From positions 551,098-615,097 of the forward strand of contig CABIZF010000002.1 in the NCBI GenBank assembly GCA_902363135.1: a stretch of 64,000 nucleotides of DNA, read 5' to 3'. Within the stretch, counting starts at the first letter, position 1. Each line of letters opens with the position of its first letter. Made by a program: the position numbers and the translations under genes. Shown here in pieces: positions 8,829-17,791 of this stretch. The stretch is from Lachnospiraceae bacterium. GTDB lineage: Bacteria > Bacillota > Clostridia > Lachnospirales > Lachnospiraceae. The notes under the pieces are model-generated. The model was not told the origin of the DNA and did not search any database. It was given only the letters and a program-made list of their open reading frames with translations.

Positions 8829-10934
8829 TCAGTTCCAGTTCATCAGCCCGTACCCTTTGATACAGGCATAGTCAAGGGGATAGCTCTTAATCTTGCAGGC
8901 GTCGCCGGAATTGCCCTCCACGGTATAGACGCGGCTTTCGTCCCTGCCGATAACAAGTCCTACATGGTCTGCGCTGCCGTCTAAATCCCAGTCAAAAAAG
9001 ATAGCGTCGCCGGGGGCAATGTTTTCATAGCCCCGCGCTCCCCATTGTCCGTGAGAAGTAAACCACGGAATACCCTGCGACTGGCAGGCGGCAAAGCGCG
9101 GCTCGGAAAGTCCCATTTGCCCGTAGCACCAGGACACGAAACAGGCGCACCATTCCACGCGGGAATTAAAGCCGTACCAGCTCCAATACGGATAGCCGCC
9201 CACATTTCCGACTTGCCGTTTTGCAAGGTCAACGATAGCGGTATTGCCGGGGCGCGTTCCGTTTACAAAGTCCACGCCGCTTAAATCTTCCGACGCGGAA
9301 GTGTCGGGAGAGCCGCCGCCAAAGATAAGGGGCTTGTTCCCGCTTGTCTGTAAGTACACCCGGTACATTTCCAGTTGTTCCGGGGTCAGATTGTTTTCCG
9401 CAATGGTGGATAGTGGGGTATTCGTCAGCTTGACGTTCAAGATGTAATACTCATAAGGCACTTGTACCGTGTAGGTGTCCGTATGCTCGTTGCCGTCCTC
9501 ATCTGTCCATGTGTCGGTGCGTTCTTCCTCCCGGTAGCGTATTTCCACTTCCTCGGTCAGCGTCAGCTTGTATTGTTGATTGAAAATCCGCTGTAATTCG
9601 CTCTGTACCTCGGCGCAGGTGTAGCTTTGGTATTTTGCGGTCAGATAAGACGCTAATTCATGGGGATTGTGTCCGATATTTGCAAGGTCATAGCGGTACT
9701 CGTCATAGCCCGGATTGTCGCGCTCGATATTGTCAATCCTGCTTTGCAGCTCGTTTTCCAATCCTGCGTAGCTGTTTTCCACTTCCACAAGGTCGCTGTC
9801 CTCGGACGTATAGGACGTTCCAAGCACGCCGTTTAACGTGCCGGAAAACATTGCCCCACAAGAGGACAGCCCGGACATAACCATGATAAAGAGCAGTAGC
9901 ACCCCGACAGCGATTGCCACACCCGCCGGGTGCCTTGCCACAAATGCTGCGGTCTGCTTCGTTTTCTCGGCGGCTTTGGCTGCCGCCTTGCGGGTGCGTT
10001 CTGCCGCGCCCTTGATACCCTTTGCGGTATTGCGGGCTTCCTTTGCATACTGCCGCTTGATTTTCTGCTTCTGCCAAAACCGGGAAATGGGGTTACTGGT
10101 TAGCTGCGGGTTCTCATGCAGGGTCTTGTGATACTGAAAGTCCATATTTGCCCGAAAAGCCGCTTTTTCTGCCTTTGCCGCTTCCCGGTAGGGTTTCAGC
10201 TTATGGTTGCGGTAGCCCTGCTTGATTTTCCGCGCCCCGTACTTCAATCCCCGTTCTGCGGCTTCCTCGCTCTTGTGTGCGCCCTCCACGCCGGAATTAT
10301 CCTTTTCGACAGAATGGATTTTGTTATGTACCAAAATCCCGGCTTCCTGTGTGGGGCGGGATAGCGGGTTGTGCTTCTCCTTAAATCCGGGCGGCTTGTC
10401 CTTTTCCTCAAAGTGCAGGCGGGTCTTGCCTTTCCCGGTGGTTTCGTCAAAGGTGCGCTCTTTTACCAGTTTCTTTTCTTTGGGGATAGCTGCCTTTGCC
10501 TTATCCAAGCGGTCGGCGGCTTTATCGGATTTCTTGATATACTTTTCAAGCTCCGGGGCAGCGCGTTCCTCGTCGGTAAATTGCAGCCGGGAAGATTTCG
10601 TCCCGGCGGTAGCTTCTGCCTGTGCTTTTCGTACTGCCTTTTTACTGGCTTTTCGTGTATGGGCGGCGTCGATATGCTTCATGACGCGCTCCGTTTTGCC
10701 TGTGTCCGCTTTGGGGGCAGCTCCCGGCACATGGGGAAGCGGGCTTGTATCAGATACCGGGGGAAGCTGCATAGCGTCCTGTGCCGCCTGTTGTTCCGGG
10801 GTCTTTTGTAAATCCGCGTCCCGTATGCGGTTGCTGATACGTTCCGTGTCTCCCGTGGTCTGATTTTCTGCGATAGCCCCGTCGCGGGTCATTTTCTGCG
10901 TGATTTTATCGCGGGGCTTTAATGGGTCTTTCAA
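8829..10934 (-). CDS. CHAP-domain cell wall hydrolase of the conjugation machinery
   Basis: A 701-residue VirB1/VirB8-like protein of Gram-positive type IV systems that opens peptidoglycan for the channel. The first 350 residues are rich in Lys/Arg/Ala and predicted cytoplasmic. One membrane helix (GVAIAVGVLLLFIMVMSGL, about 340-360) follows, then an extracellular stalk. The C-terminal CHAP domain (about 570-700) has its catalytic Cys in VEWCACFVSWCYG and His in GSADHVGLVIG. The gene overlaps the methylase stop by 4 bases. The family is often annotated CD1108-like in C. difficile elements. Confidence 0.88.
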   Translation of the reverse strand: MKDPLKPRDKITQKMTRDGAIAENQTTGDTERISNRIRDADLQKTPEQQAAQDAMQLPPVSDTSPLPHVPGAAPKADTGKTERVMKHIDAAHTRKASKKAVRKAQAEATAGTKSSRLQFTDEERAAPELEKYIKKSDKAADRLDKAKAAIPKEKKLVKERTFDETTGKGKTRLHFEEKDKPPGFKEKHNPLSRPTQEAGILVHNKIHSVEKDNSGVEGAHKSEEAAERGLKYGARKIKQGYRNHKLKPYREAAKAEKAAFRANMDFQYHKTLHENPQLTSNPISRFWQKQKIKRQYAKEARNTAKGIKGAAERTRKAAAKAAEKTKQTAAFVARHPAGVAIAVGVLLLFIMVMSGLSSCGAMFSGTLNGVLGTSYTSEDSDLVEVENSYAGLENELQSRIDNIERDNPGYDEYRYDLANIGHNPHELASYLTAKYQSYTCAEVQSELQRIFNQQYKLTLTEEVEIRYREEERTDTWTDEDGNEHTDTYTVQVPYEYYILNVKLTNTPLSTIAENNLTPEQLEMYRVYLQTSGNKPLIFGGGSPDTSASEDLSGVDFVNGTRPGNTAIVDLAKRQVGNVGGYPYWSWYGFNSRVEWCACFVSWCYGQMGLSEPRFAACQSQGIPWFTSHGQWGARGYENIAPGDAIFFDWDLDGSADHVGLVIGRDESRVYTVEGNSGDACKIKSYPLDYACIKGYGLMNWN

Positions 10935-11812
10935 GTGTTACCACCTCCAATCCGCGCCCCTGCAAGGGCGCAATACTCGGCGTTCAGTTCAATGCCGATA
11001 TAGCGGCGGTCAAGGCTTTGCGCTGCAAGCCCGGTGGTGCCGCTTCCAAAGAACGGGTCTATCACAACGCCGCCTTTCGGACAGCCCGCAAGTATGCACG
11101 TTTCCGCGAGCTTCGGGGGATAGGCGGCAAAATGCCCGCCCTTGTACGGTACGGTATTGATAAGCCAAACGTCCCGCTTGTTTCTTGTGGTCGGCATAAG
11201 GGCGTCGTCATAATAGCTGCCGCTGCGGGGCTGATTGATACCCTGTACCTTGCCCTGTCCTGGTACTTCCTCGGCGTATTTGTGTCCTGCGCTGCGCCCT
11301 TGCCTGTAGCGCGCAGCCGTTCCCGGCGCGATCGGCTCTGCAATGGCGGCAGCGTCATAGTAATATTTCTTTGATTTCGTCAGTAAAAAGATATGCTCAT
11401 AGCAGCGGCTCGGTCGGTCGCGGCAGCTTTCCGGCATAGGGTTTTCTTTCAGCCAGATAATATCGCTGCGTAAATACCACCCGTCAGAGCGCAGGGCAAA
11501 GGCAAGAAGCCACGGAATACCGATTAAATCCTTTTGCTTGCAGCCCGCTTTCATGCCGCTGCCGCAGTATGTGTCTGCGATATTCAGCCAAAATGTCCCG
11601 TCGTCTTTGAGTACCCGGCGCAGCTCCCGGAACACTTCCACAAGCCGCCCGATATACTGCTCCGGCGTGTCCTCACGTCCAATCTGCGCGTCAAGCCCGT
11701 AGTCCCTTAGTCCATAGTAAGGCGGGCTTGTGACGCAGCAGTTCACGCTTTCGCTCGGAAGCTCCCGCAGGGCATAGAGGGCGTCGCGGTTGATGATTAC
11801 GTCTGTTTTCAT
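10931..11812 (-). CDS. Beta-class DNA methyltransferase (N6-adenine or N4-cytosine)
   Basis: A 293-residue methyltransferase. Motif IV is TSPPYYGL near residue 30, and motif I/X is DPFFGSGTTGLAAQSL near residue 260. This order (catalytic motif before the SAM motif) is the beta class. No restriction endonuclease gene is nearby, so it is an orphan methylase typical of Tn1549-like ICEs. It may protect incoming DNA from host restriction. It overlaps both neighbours by ATGA: the VirB4 stop upstream and the CHAP start downstream. The target sequence cannot be predicted. Confidence 0.9.
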   Translation of the reverse strand: MKTDVIINRDALYALRELPSESVNCCVTSPPYYGLRDYGLDAQIGREDTPEQYIGRLVEVFRELRRVLKDDGTFWLNIADTYCGSGMKAGCKQKDLIGIPWLLAFALRSDGWYLRSDIIWLKENPMPESCRDRPSRCYEHIFLLTKSKKYYYDAAAIAEPIAPGTAARYRQGRSAGHKYAEEVPGQGKVQGINQPRSGSYYDDALMPTTRNKRDVWLINTVPYKGGHFAAYPPKLAETCILAGCPKGGVVIDPFFGSGTTGLAAQSLDRRYIGIELNAEYCALAGARIGGGNT

Positions 11813-14244
11813 GGCTTGCTCACTTCCTCCGGCTTTGTCGTAAGCAGACAGTAAAGCTCGGTGTCCGTCGGGAAGCGGTCAATGAACGGCAGCACCACAT
11901 TCCCGTAAAAGATAAGCCCCTCGCCCGCTTCGGTGTGGGTTACATACTTCATCTGCTGCGGGGAGATGTTAAGCTGCTTTGCAAGGATAGCCCGGTCGCC
12001 CTGTGCCTGATTGAGCATGAGGACAAAATCGGAGTTTTCAAAGATATTCTCGACTTCGCGGCTGCTTAAAAGGTCTTTGACGTTCTGTGTGATAGCCGTC
12101 GGTATGCCGCCCCATTTACGAAAACGCTTCCAAATCTCCACAGAATAGGCTGCGGTCTGTTCCTCTTTCAAAAGCAAATGAAATTCGTCCATATAGTAAC
12201 GGGTTGCCTTTTTCTCGGCGCGGTTGACGGTCACGCGGTTCCACACCTGGTCTTGCACAATGAGCATACCTAATTTTTTGAGCTGCTTTCCAAGCTGCTT
12301 AATATCAAAGCAGACAAGACGGTTTGAAAGCTCCACGTTGGTACGGTGGTTAAAGACGTTCAGAGAGCCGGAAACATAAAGCTCCAATGCCGCCGCAATG
12401 CGGGCAGCTTCCGGCTCCGGCTGTTTCAGCAGTTCGTTGTAGAGGTCGCCCAAAATCGGCATTTTTGCCGGGTCGGGGTCTGCAAGGAAAGGTCGGTACA
12501 CATTCCTAACGGCGCGGTCAATGACGGTCTTTTCCACGGGCTGCAAGCCCTCTTTGCCGCCGATAACAAGCTCGCAGAGGGAAAGGATAAAGTCGGATTT
12601 CAAGGCAAGCGGGTTGTCGTCCTCGGAGTAGTTGAGGTTAATATCCATAGGGTTCACATACTGGGGCTTGCCGTCCATGCCTTTTCCGGCAGGCGACAGA
12701 CGTATCACTTGCCCGCCCAAACGCTGCACAAGGGAAAAATATTCTGCTTCCGGGTCGCAGATAATAATATCGTCGTCGGTAATGAGAAAGGCGTTTGTCA
12801 TTTCCCGTTTTGCCGCAAAGGATTTACCGCTTCCCGGTGTTCCAAGAATAAGCCCGTTGGGATTTTTCAGTTGCTTGCGGTCGCAGAGTATCATGTTGTT
12901 ACTAAGGGCATTTAAGCCGTAGTAAAGGGCTGCACCCCTTTGGAAAAGCTCCTGCGTGATGAACGGGATAAAAATAGCGGTGCTACTGGTCGTAAGCCCT
13001 CTTTGAATGGGGATAAGGTTCTCCCCAAGAGGAATAGAGGACATAAAGCCCGCTTCCTGCAAATAGTCAAGGCGGGTCAGAGCGCAGTTGTTTTTCTGTG
13101 CAAAGCCCGCCGTAGCAAAGATGTCATTATCCAGTTTCCGCTTCGTGTCTGCCATGTTTACCACAAGGAACGTCAGCAGAAACATTCTTTCATTTCTGCT
13201 CTGTAAATCCTGCAAGAGATTTTTCGCTTCGCTGCCGAACGTGGCAAGGTCGGACGGAATTATATCCATATCGTACCCGCTGCGTACCGCCTTTTTCTGT
13301 TCCTCAATCTTCATCTTGTCGAGGTCGGTAATTTTGCGCTTGATAGTCTTGATTGCTTCGCTCTGGTCGATACTGCGGATATGCAGATTGACGATAATTC
13401 CGTTTTCAAGGTCGAGAATGTCCGAAAGCATACGGTCGTTCAGCTCCGGCGCAAGGATTTCAAGGAAGCTAACAGCACCGAGCTTGCGCCCCATGCGAAA
13501 CGTCCTGCCGTCGCCAAAGCGGAACGAGGACGGGGCGATAAAGTCCTTTGTGGTAAGCCCGGACGGTACAAGCCAGTCCCAAGAGAAACGGAACGGCTCG
13601 CCCTCCGGGTGGAAAATCCCATGCAGTACGTTCAAGCGTTCCTGTCCGTTCATGGGGCGGGCGGTTACACCAAGCACCTTAAAATTATTGAGTACGTCGG
13701 TTTCGATACGGGAAAGGCGGGCTTTTGCCGCCGCAAGATTGTCCGCTTCAATGGAAAAGGTAATGTACTTGCACTTTTCCAGTCCGTTGTTGCCTTTTTC
13801 AAGCTGATTTTTAAGCATATCCGCGTACTCCCTGCGGATAGAGTTAAAAGCGTCGTCCTGCGCCGGAATTTCGATAGCCGCCTGTGCCTTTTCCTTTCTT
13901 GCACCCTGATTGATGAAAGAGAGCTGCACCGAAACGGAAGCGTCAAAGTAGTTGAGAAAATCGCACCAGTTTTCAAAAATGGCTGTCTTATCGTCTGCCT
14001 GTGCAAGCTGATAGTTAATATCTTCAAAGACAAGGCTTTTACTGTATTTCTTTTCCGTTACCCTGCAAATCCCGTCCGGGTACATCTGCAAGTAGGGAAT
14101 GGTCTGTTGTGCGGTGCGGGGCTTCCCGTCGCCCTTTGCCGCCTGTATCACGGCGGCGATTTCTTTCTTTTCTGCGCGGGTCAGCTTACGCTTCACGGGA
14201 TTTTTTACCGCGCGGGTCATGGTTTTTCGTTCTGCCATTGACAA
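11809..14244 (-). CDS. virB4: VirB4-like conjugation ATPase
   Basis: The motor ATPase of the type IV secretion channel, 811 residues. Walker A is LGTPGSGKSFAAKREM in the middle of the protein, with Walker B around YYMDEFHLLL near residue 690. The N-terminal half is the usual VirB4 pilus-assembly region. The chosen start is TTG (14,242-14,244) 9 bases after GGAGG; an ATG two codons later is an alternative. The 5' end overlaps the prgI gene by about 59 bases and the 3' end overlaps the methylase by 4. Confidence 0.93.
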   Translation of the reverse strand: MSMAERKTMTRAVKNPVKRKLTRAEKKEIAAVIQAAKGDGKPRTAQQTIPYLQMYPDGICRVTEKKYSKSLVFEDINYQLAQADDKTAIFENWCDFLNYFDASVSVQLSFINQGARKEKAQAAIEIPAQDDAFNSIRREYADMLKNQLEKGNNGLEKCKYITFSIEADNLAAAKARLSRIETDVLNNFKVLGVTARPMNGQERLNVLHGIFHPEGEPFRFSWDWLVPSGLTTKDFIAPSSFRFGDGRTFRMGRKLGAVSFLEILAPELNDRMLSDILDLENGIIVNLHIRSIDQSEAIKTIKRKITDLDKMKIEEQKKAVRSGYDMDIIPSDLATFGSEAKNLLQDLQSRNERMFLLTFLVVNMADTKRKLDNDIFATAGFAQKNNCALTRLDYLQEAGFMSSIPLGENLIPIQRGLTTSSTAIFIPFITQELFQRGAALYYGLNALSNNMILCDRKQLKNPNGLILGTPGSGKSFAAKREMTNAFLITDDDIIICDPEAEYFSLVQRLGGQVIRLSPAGKGMDGKPQYVNPMDINLNYSEDDNPLALKSDFILSLCELVIGGKEGLQPVEKTVIDRAVRNVYRPFLADPDPAKMPILGDLYNELLKQPEPEAARIAAALELYVSGSLNVFNHRTNVELSNRLVCFDIKQLGKQLKKLGMLIVQDQVWNRVTVNRAEKKATRYYMDEFHLLLKEEQTAAYSVEIWKRFRKWGGIPTAITQNVKDLLSSREVENIFENSDFVLMLNQAQGDRAILAKQLNISPQQMKYVTHTEAGEGLIFYGNVVLPFIDRFPTDTELYCLLTTKPEEVSKP

Positions 14245-14596
14245 TAGCCGATACCTCCTTTTCCAGTTTTCGTTGTTTTTCTATGACGGCATAAAAATTT
14301 TCCGTCTGATAGGGGCGTTCCTTTGGTCGGATAAACTTTGTCTGAATGACGTTCTTTATCACGATTTCAAGGGGCTGCCCGTGTTTTTCATACATTGCCA
14401 AGAGGAAGCAGGGAAGCATAACGACAATCATTGCAAATGCCGCCATGCTTGTTCCCGCGCTGTCTTTGAGCAAAAAGAAAAGCGGTAGTCCCATAGCGAG
14501 GGCTGCCGCAAAACATATAATCTGCCGCTTTGTCAGATTAAAAGCGACTTTCGTTTTGATTTTTGATAAGTCTTTGGGTACGGGTACATACGCCAA
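14186..14596 (-). CDS. PrgI family membrane protein
   Basis: A 136-residue protein, MAYVPVPKDLSKIKTKVAFN, with two membrane helices at about 25-45 and 50-70 and a basic cytoplasmic tail. It matches PrgI/VirB3-like proteins that always precede VirB4 in Firmicutes ICEs, where VirB3 anchors VirB4 to the channel. A good AGGAGG ribosome site lies upstream. The 3' end overlaps virB4 in another frame. Confidence 0.88.
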   Translation of the reverse strand: MAYVPVPKDLSKIKTKVAFNLTKRQIICFAAALAMGLPLFFLLKDSAGTSMAAFAMIVVMLPCFLLAMYEKHGQPLEIVIKNVIQTKFIRPKERPYQTENFYAVIEKQRKLEKEVSAIVNGRTKNHDPRGKKSREA

Positions 14597-14620
14597 GTGA
14601 AAACCTCCTCCTTTCGGTCT

Positions 14621-15490
14621 TTAATGGGCGTTAAATATTGACTTCGCAAGTGCGCCTGTTTTGAATAGGGAGAAGCACAAAATCACGGTGTAGGCTGCAA
14701 GGAAGAAAATCGCGCTGTGCAGGTTGTCCGCTACAATCATGCTGCCAACCAAAACCGCATAAATGCCGACGCATATCATTATGAGGAAGCCTTGAAAACC
14801 GAGGGCGAACAGGGCTTTTAAGTAGTTGTTGCCTATCTGCCCCCACTCTCTGTTGGTCATAGTTGCAAACGGGATAGGCGATACCGAACAGTAAAGGTAA
14901 ATTTCTATCATTCTGCCGTACAGGATAACCGTGATAAGCACCGACATGATTTTCATGCAAAGGCTCACAAGGCTTGTTTCCATAACGAGCAAAAGCAGTT
15001 CGGGGATTTCCATAGCGTCAAGTCCGGCTTGCATGGACGAGAGGGCGGCGTCAACGTCGATATTCGTATTGCCGCCGATCACGCCCGCTGCGCCGGAAAC
15101 AACGTGCTGCGCCATATCGAACACCGCCATAGTGATAGTAAAGGTGTGGGTAACGAGATACACCGCTACCCACGCCTTGAAAAACCACTTAAAGAACATG
15201 AACGTGTCAATATCGTGCATATTGTTCTTTTCCGTTACCATGCTGATAAGCTCCACGCATAGAACGTAGGTAATGACAAGCCCCGCAATGGGTACAATCA
15301 CATTTTCCGACAAACTCTGTATCATGGAAAATATGCCTGCGTTCCACCCCTGCGGGGTTTGTCCTACCTCTGCGGCGATAGTTCCGACTTTTTCGTTTAC
15401 GTCCCCGAACATAGTTGACAGATTACCGTTAATGGCTCCAATGAGGATTTCCTTTATCCATTCGTTAATCGCGTCAAGTATGCTCTGCAT
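14621..15490 (-). CDS. VirB6/TrbL-like channel protein
   Basis: A 289-residue polytopic protein with about six membrane helices, including NVIVPIAGLVITYVLCVEL, FKAWVAVYLVTHTFTITMAV and FFLAAYTVILCFSLF. It corresponds to the VirB6/TrbL component that lines the inner-membrane channel in Tn1549-type ICEs. It lies between maff2 and prgI, as expected. The maff2 gene just upstream is split by IME2, so transcription from the ICE promoter right of 26,500 must cross 10.8 kb of IME2 or start anew. Confidence 0.85.
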   Translation of the reverse strand: MQSILDAINEWIKEILIGAINGNLSTMFGDVNEKVGTIAAEVGQTPQGWNAGIFSMIQSLSENVIVPIAGLVITYVLCVELISMVTEKNNMHDIDTFMFFKWFFKAWVAVYLVTHTFTITMAVFDMAQHVVSGAAGVIGGNTNIDVDAALSSMQAGLDAMEIPELLLLVMETSLVSLCMKIMSVLITVILYGRMIEIYLYCSVSPIPFATMTNREWGQIGNNYLKALFALGFQGFLIMICVGIYAVLVGSMIVADNLHSAIFFLAAYTVILCFSLFKTGALAKSIFNAH

Positions 15491-15506
15491 AGGCTAACCC
15501 CGCCGC

Positions 15507-15577
15507 TTAACCGAACAGGCCGGAAAGCAGAGGTACAAGGGTGCCACCGATAAGGGCAACGCCGCCGCCCGCCATGA
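15507..15577 (-). pseudogene. maff2, 3' fragment cut off by IME2
   Basis: On the minus strand this reads MAGGGVALIGGTLVPLLSGL followed by two residues and TAA (15,507-15,509): the second membrane helix of Maff2 family proteins, with no start of its own. Its 5' partner lies at 26,374-26,518. Joining them across the GA at 15,576/26,372 gives an uninterrupted frame of about 72 residues. Maff2 is a small two-helix membrane protein (VirB2/pilin-like by position) of these ICEs. Confidence 0.85.
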
Positions 15578-15631
15578 GCTGTTTTATCCCCAATTAGGTG
15601 TAAAACTCTGCTCGATGGCGGGCGGCGGCGT
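15559..15631. repeat. Long inverted repeat across the left IME2 junction
   Basis: ACGCCGCCGCCCGCCAT (15,559-15,575, host maff2 DNA) is repeated perfectly and inverted at 15,615-15,631 inside IME2. GAGC/GCTC and GTTTTA/TAAAAC extend the pairing inward with small bulges. Together they form a potential stem of about 28 pairs with a short loop around 15,590-15,600. Confidence 0.75.
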
Positions 15632-15680
15632 ACAAAAAATCTATATGGTGTTTTTAAGAGAACCGTCCCGGCGGGACAGG

Positions 15681-17351
15681 TCAGGCAGTGACCTGTTCCA
15701 CCTCCGGGATGGGTTTGAGATTAAAATGAATTTCGATAGAAATGTGTCTTGTTTTATCTTCGTCAATGCGCTCATGCACGACGATTTCTTTGATTAAGCG
15801 GTTGAGGGTGGCTGCGTCCAACTCTGTGATGTTGGCATATTCCTGAATGGCTTCCACCCATTGTTTTGCGTCATTGGCAAGCTGGACTTCATCGGACAGC
15901 CGCTTTCTGCCCTCGGACACTTTTGTTTTAAGTTCCGTCTGCTCGGTCTGTGTCTTTTCCAGCATGGTGTTGAAGTTCTGCTCACTGATACGCCCTGCAA
16001 TCATATCTTCATAAAGCCGCATTACCATTTTGTCCAGAACCTCAATCCGTTCCTCGTCCCTTGTAAGGGAGCGTTCCATTGCTTCCCGCTGTTCCCGCTG
16101 CTCGGCTTCACAGGTATTGGTCAGGCGGTCAGCAACCGCTTTCCCGTCCATCAGGGCAGCTCTGGCACATTCCCGGATTTTCCGCAGCACATGACTGTAA
16201 AGGGTGTCATAATCAATCCGGTGCTGGGTGCAGTGGTTCTTTCCAAAGGCATTGTAGGTCTTGCAGGAGTAAATCTGCTGGGGATGTTTTGCGTTTGTGT
16301 AGCGTACCGTCAGAGACTTCCCACACTCGCCGCATTTTATCAGTCCGGCAAACAGGCTGATTTCATTGGTCTGCCCCGGACGCTGGCGGGATTTCAGCTT
16401 GTTCTGCACAATGTCAAAGCTCATGCGGTCAATCAGCGGTTCATGCTGTCCTTCCACTACAATCCAGTCCTCCGGCTTCTTTTCCCCAATCGTGCCGATT
16501 TTGAAACGGTAGTCCTTTTTCTGGGAAGCAATCGCCCCAGTGTAAACGGGATTCATCAAAAGGTCTTTGATAACGGAAAAGTCCCACATATACCGCCCGT
16601 TTTCCGGGTCTTTCTTTTCCCATTTGGTGCGGGTATTGCGAAGCCCCCGTTCCCGGTTCCACCATGTGGGGCAGGGGATTTTTTCTTCCTCCAGCCGTCT
16701 GCGGATATAGTTCGGACCATGACCGTTTAGGGCATATCCGAAAATCAGCCGCACAATCGGGGCGGTTTCCTCGTCAATGAGCAGATGGTTTTTGTCCTCC
16801 GGGTCTTTCCGATACCCAAACGGGGCAAGACACCCGGTAAACTGTCCTTTCTGCGCTTTCAGAAGATAAGAGGAATGGACTTTCTTGGAAATATCCTTGC
16901 TGTACATCTCGTTCAGGATATTCTTGAACGGGGCGATGTCGTTGTTATCCCGCAGGGTGTCGATACCGTCATTCATGGCGATATAGCGGACACCGTTTCT
17001 TGGGAAAAAGTCCTCAATCAAATGCCCTGTTTGCAAATAGTTACGCCCCAGTCGGCTGAGGTCTTTCGTGATGACAAGGTTGATTTGCCTGCGCTCAATG
17101 GCTCTCAACATTCTCTGTAAATCAGGACGCTCCATATTAAGACCTGTGAAGCCATCGTCCTGATAGACTGCCACAACCTCCCATCCCTGCTTTTCGCAGT
17201 ATTTTTCCAGCATATCACGCTGGTTTGCGATACTGGCACTTTCGCCTTGCAGGTCATCGTCCTTTGACAGCCTGCAATAGACCGCCGCACGATAGCCCCC
17301 GGCAAGTGCTGAACCGATTGTTCTGTATTCCATTTCGTTCATCATAGCCAT
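15681..17351 (-). CDS. Large serine recombinase of IME2 (TnpX-like)
   Basis: Integrase/excisionase of IME2, 556 residues. The resolvase domain (about 20-170) has catalytic Ser29 in AVYCRLSKDD and ITKDLSRLGRNYLQTG. The recombinase domain spans about 195-300. The zinc ribbon has CGECGKSLTVRYTN, then YSCKTY and NHCTQH. A coiled coil (about 400-490) and the C-terminal part (KEIVVHERIDEDKTRHISI) follow. The ATG directly follows the stop of the small gene upstream. The 3' end is about 100 bases from the left element boundary. The GA crossover reconstructed at both junctions is what TnpX relatives use. Confidence 0.93.
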   Translation of the reverse strand: MAMMNEMEYRTIGSALAGGYRAAVYCRLSKDDDLQGESASIANQRDMLEKYCEKQGWEVVAVYQDDGFTGLNMERPDLQRMLRAIERRQINLVITKDLSRLGRNYLQTGHLIEDFFPRNGVRYIAMNDGIDTLRDNNDIAPFKNILNEMYSKDISKKVHSSYLLKAQKGQFTGCLAPFGYRKDPEDKNHLLIDEETAPIVRLIFGYALNGHGPNYIRRRLEEEKIPCPTWWNRERGLRNTRTKWEKKDPENGRYMWDFSVIKDLLMNPVYTGAIASQKKDYRFKIGTIGEKKPEDWIVVEGQHEPLIDRMSFDIVQNKLKSRQRPGQTNEISLFAGLIKCGECGKSLTVRYTNAKHPQQIYSCKTYNAFGKNHCTQHRIDYDTLYSHVLRKIRECARAALMDGKAVADRLTNTCEAEQREQREAMERSLTRDEERIEVLDKMVMRLYEDMIAGRISEQNFNTMLEKTQTEQTELKTKVSEGRKRLSDEVQLANDAKQWVEAIQEYANITELDAATLNRLIKEIVVHERIDEDKTRHISIEIHFNLKPIPEVEQVTA

Positions 17352-17549
17352 TTACCCACACAATCCAGACGGTATCTGGCTCTGTTGAACCTCATCTTCA
17401 TTATACTTCAAATCTTTCTTTTTAGCAAGATATTCTTTTGTATTTGTTTTGCCGTATTTCTGGGAAATCAGGCTGACGAACACATCGGTGGCGTCCAGTT
17501 CCCCGTCAAATACGGTTGTCACTTCAATCTTGGTCTTATTTTTCGCCAT
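17352..17549 (-). CDS. Small conserved element protein (possibly TnpW-like)
   Basis: A 65-residue protein, MAKNKTKIEVTTVFDGELDA, ending just one base before the recombinase ATG, so the two are probably co-translated. The stretch EVTTVFDGELDATDVFVSLI resembles the short beta-alpha segment of TnpW-type proteins encoded beside TnpX in Tn4451-like elements. The match is by eye. It could be a small recombination directionality factor or an unrelated accessory protein. Confidence 0.6.
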   Translation of the reverse strand: MAKNKTKIEVTTVFDGELDATDVFVSLISQKYGKTNTKEYLAKKKDLKYNEDEVQQSQIPSGLCG

Positions 17550-17791
17550 AGGCAGTTATCCTCCATACATGAAAATAGCCAGACAGAGAACGGTCGGCAA
17601 CGAAGTCCGGCAACGGGCTTCAAAAGACCTTGCAAACAATCTCAATCTGGCGTTGATTACTATTTATACTTTTCTTTTATTTTTCTGTTGTTTTGGTTGT
17701 CAGAGAGGGAAAAAGCCCGGAAATAAGGGATTTTCCCCGGCAACCGGCTCGGCAACGGGATAACAACGAAGTCGGCAACGGGCTGTCATTT

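Noticed and set aside
10931..11812. Restriction-modification system
   Set aside because: Only the methyltransferase is present; neighbours are conjugation genes.
12346..14241. Long plus-strand frames opposite virB4
   Set aside because: Antisense to a clearly conserved ATPase gene; composition follows its codon pattern.
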